Shown here in pieces: positions 63,765-64,000 of a stretch of 64,000 nt of DNA. Under the pieces are notes generated by a model. That model saw only the letters and a program-made list of their open reading frames with translations. It was not told where the DNA came from and searched no databases. This DNA is from Aurantiacibacter xanthus (GTDB taxonomy: Bacteria > Pseudomonadota > Alphaproteobacteria > Sphingomonadales > Sphingomonadaceae). The position numbers and the translations under genes are program-made. The stretch lies in contig NZ_QXFM01000066.1 of the NCBI RefSeq assembly GCF_003584015.1, positions 62,001-126,000 of the forward strand, given 5' to 3'. Positions within the stretch are counted from its first letter, which is position 1. Each line of letters starts with the position of its first letter.

Positions 63765-64000
63765 ATGCGCAGCGTTCTGGTCACCGGCGGCGCGCGCCGC
63801 ATCGGCGCGGCTATCGCCCGGCGTTTCGGCGCGGCGGGCTGGCACGTAGTCGTGCACTACCGCCGTTCGCGCGACGAGGCGCAGGCACTCGCCGCCAGCC
63901 TGCCGAGCGCCCGCACCCTGCAATGCGATCTCGCCGACGAACAGGCCTGCGCGAGCATGGCGCGCACGCTGGCCAGCGAACTCGACGACTGGCGAGCACT
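63765..64000 (+). CDS. Short-chain dehydrogenase/reductase, N-terminal part (3' end outside window)
   Basis: 78 codons up to the window edge, beginning MRSVLVTGGARRIGAAIARR with the TGxxxGIG-type NAD(P)-binding motif of classical short-chain dehydrogenases, then VVVHYRRSRDEA (Arg after strand 2 suggests NADPH) and LQCDLAD. The pattern is like pteridine reductase and FolM-type enzymes; the fragment does not allow a substrate call. Confidence 0.85.
   Translation, partial: MRSVLVTGGARRIGAAIARRFGAAGWHVVVHYRRSRDEAQALAASLPSARTLQCDLADEQACASMARTLASELDDWRA

Overview
The window is a stretch of high-GC chromosome with dense genes, many with 1-4 base overlaps. The gene content points to an alphaproteobacterium of the order Sphingomonadales, probably near Erythrobacteraceae: the cell-cycle kinase CckA and its pathway output CpdR, a DUF4169 protein, a SapC-family protein, a GAAC-N7-GAAC SOS box in front of recA, and typical sphingomonad palindromic repeats. 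The order and family assignment is inference from gene families, not from a marker-gene comparison.

Left part (1-8500): the C-terminus of a UvrD/PcrA helicase, a Crp/Fnr regulator, a DEAD-box RNA helicase, a D-2-hydroxyacid dehydrogenase of the FAD-oxidase type, SapC, an N-formylglutamate amidohydrolase, cpdR and a tRNA-Val(GAC). Between sapC and the amidohydrolase lies a convincing small-RNA gene (about 6653-6757) carrying the CCUCCUCCC anti-Shine-Dalgarno motif. Its heat-shock-like promoter overlaps the loop of the sapC terminator.

Accessory region (about 8450-15330): immediately behind tRNA-Val is a broken tyrosine integrase. It is followed by a membrane acyltransferase, a 287-bp deletion derivative of an IS3-family element, a glycosyltransferase pseudogene, an intact glycosyltransferase, a polysaccharide pyruvyl transferase and a flippase that has lost its middle. 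A degenerate copy of the tRNA 3' end lies at the far edge. I read this as a decaying surface-polysaccharide island.

Metabolic core (15365-30530): a MerR regulator with an acyl-CoA ligase, divergent from a thiolase / FadN-type bifunctional enzyme / acyl-CoA dehydrogenase operon, with a perfect 14-bp palindrome between them. Then follow a nitronate monooxygenase-like protein, NADP-isocitrate dehydrogenase, a GNAT-nitrilase fusion, a sodium/proline symporter and a Kef-type antiporter.

Housekeeping part (30556-64000): alaS, recA, two DUF4139 paralogues, cckA, smpB, an S9 peptidase, dapA, a soluble lytic transglycosylase, greB, a patatin phospholipase, a YqiJ/YqiK-flotillin pair, two tandem outer-membrane beta-barrel genes, rlmN with two coupled genes, an amidohydrolase, and a NAD synthetase gene that is open in frame with an upstream XRE-like DNA-binding domain preceded by a 17-bp inverted repeat. 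The window ends with a PQQ-type sugar dehydrogenase and the start of a short-chain dehydrogenase. No CRISPR array, rRNA or prophage was seen. The most notable candidates are the small RNA with its embedded promoter and the HTH-NadE fusion.
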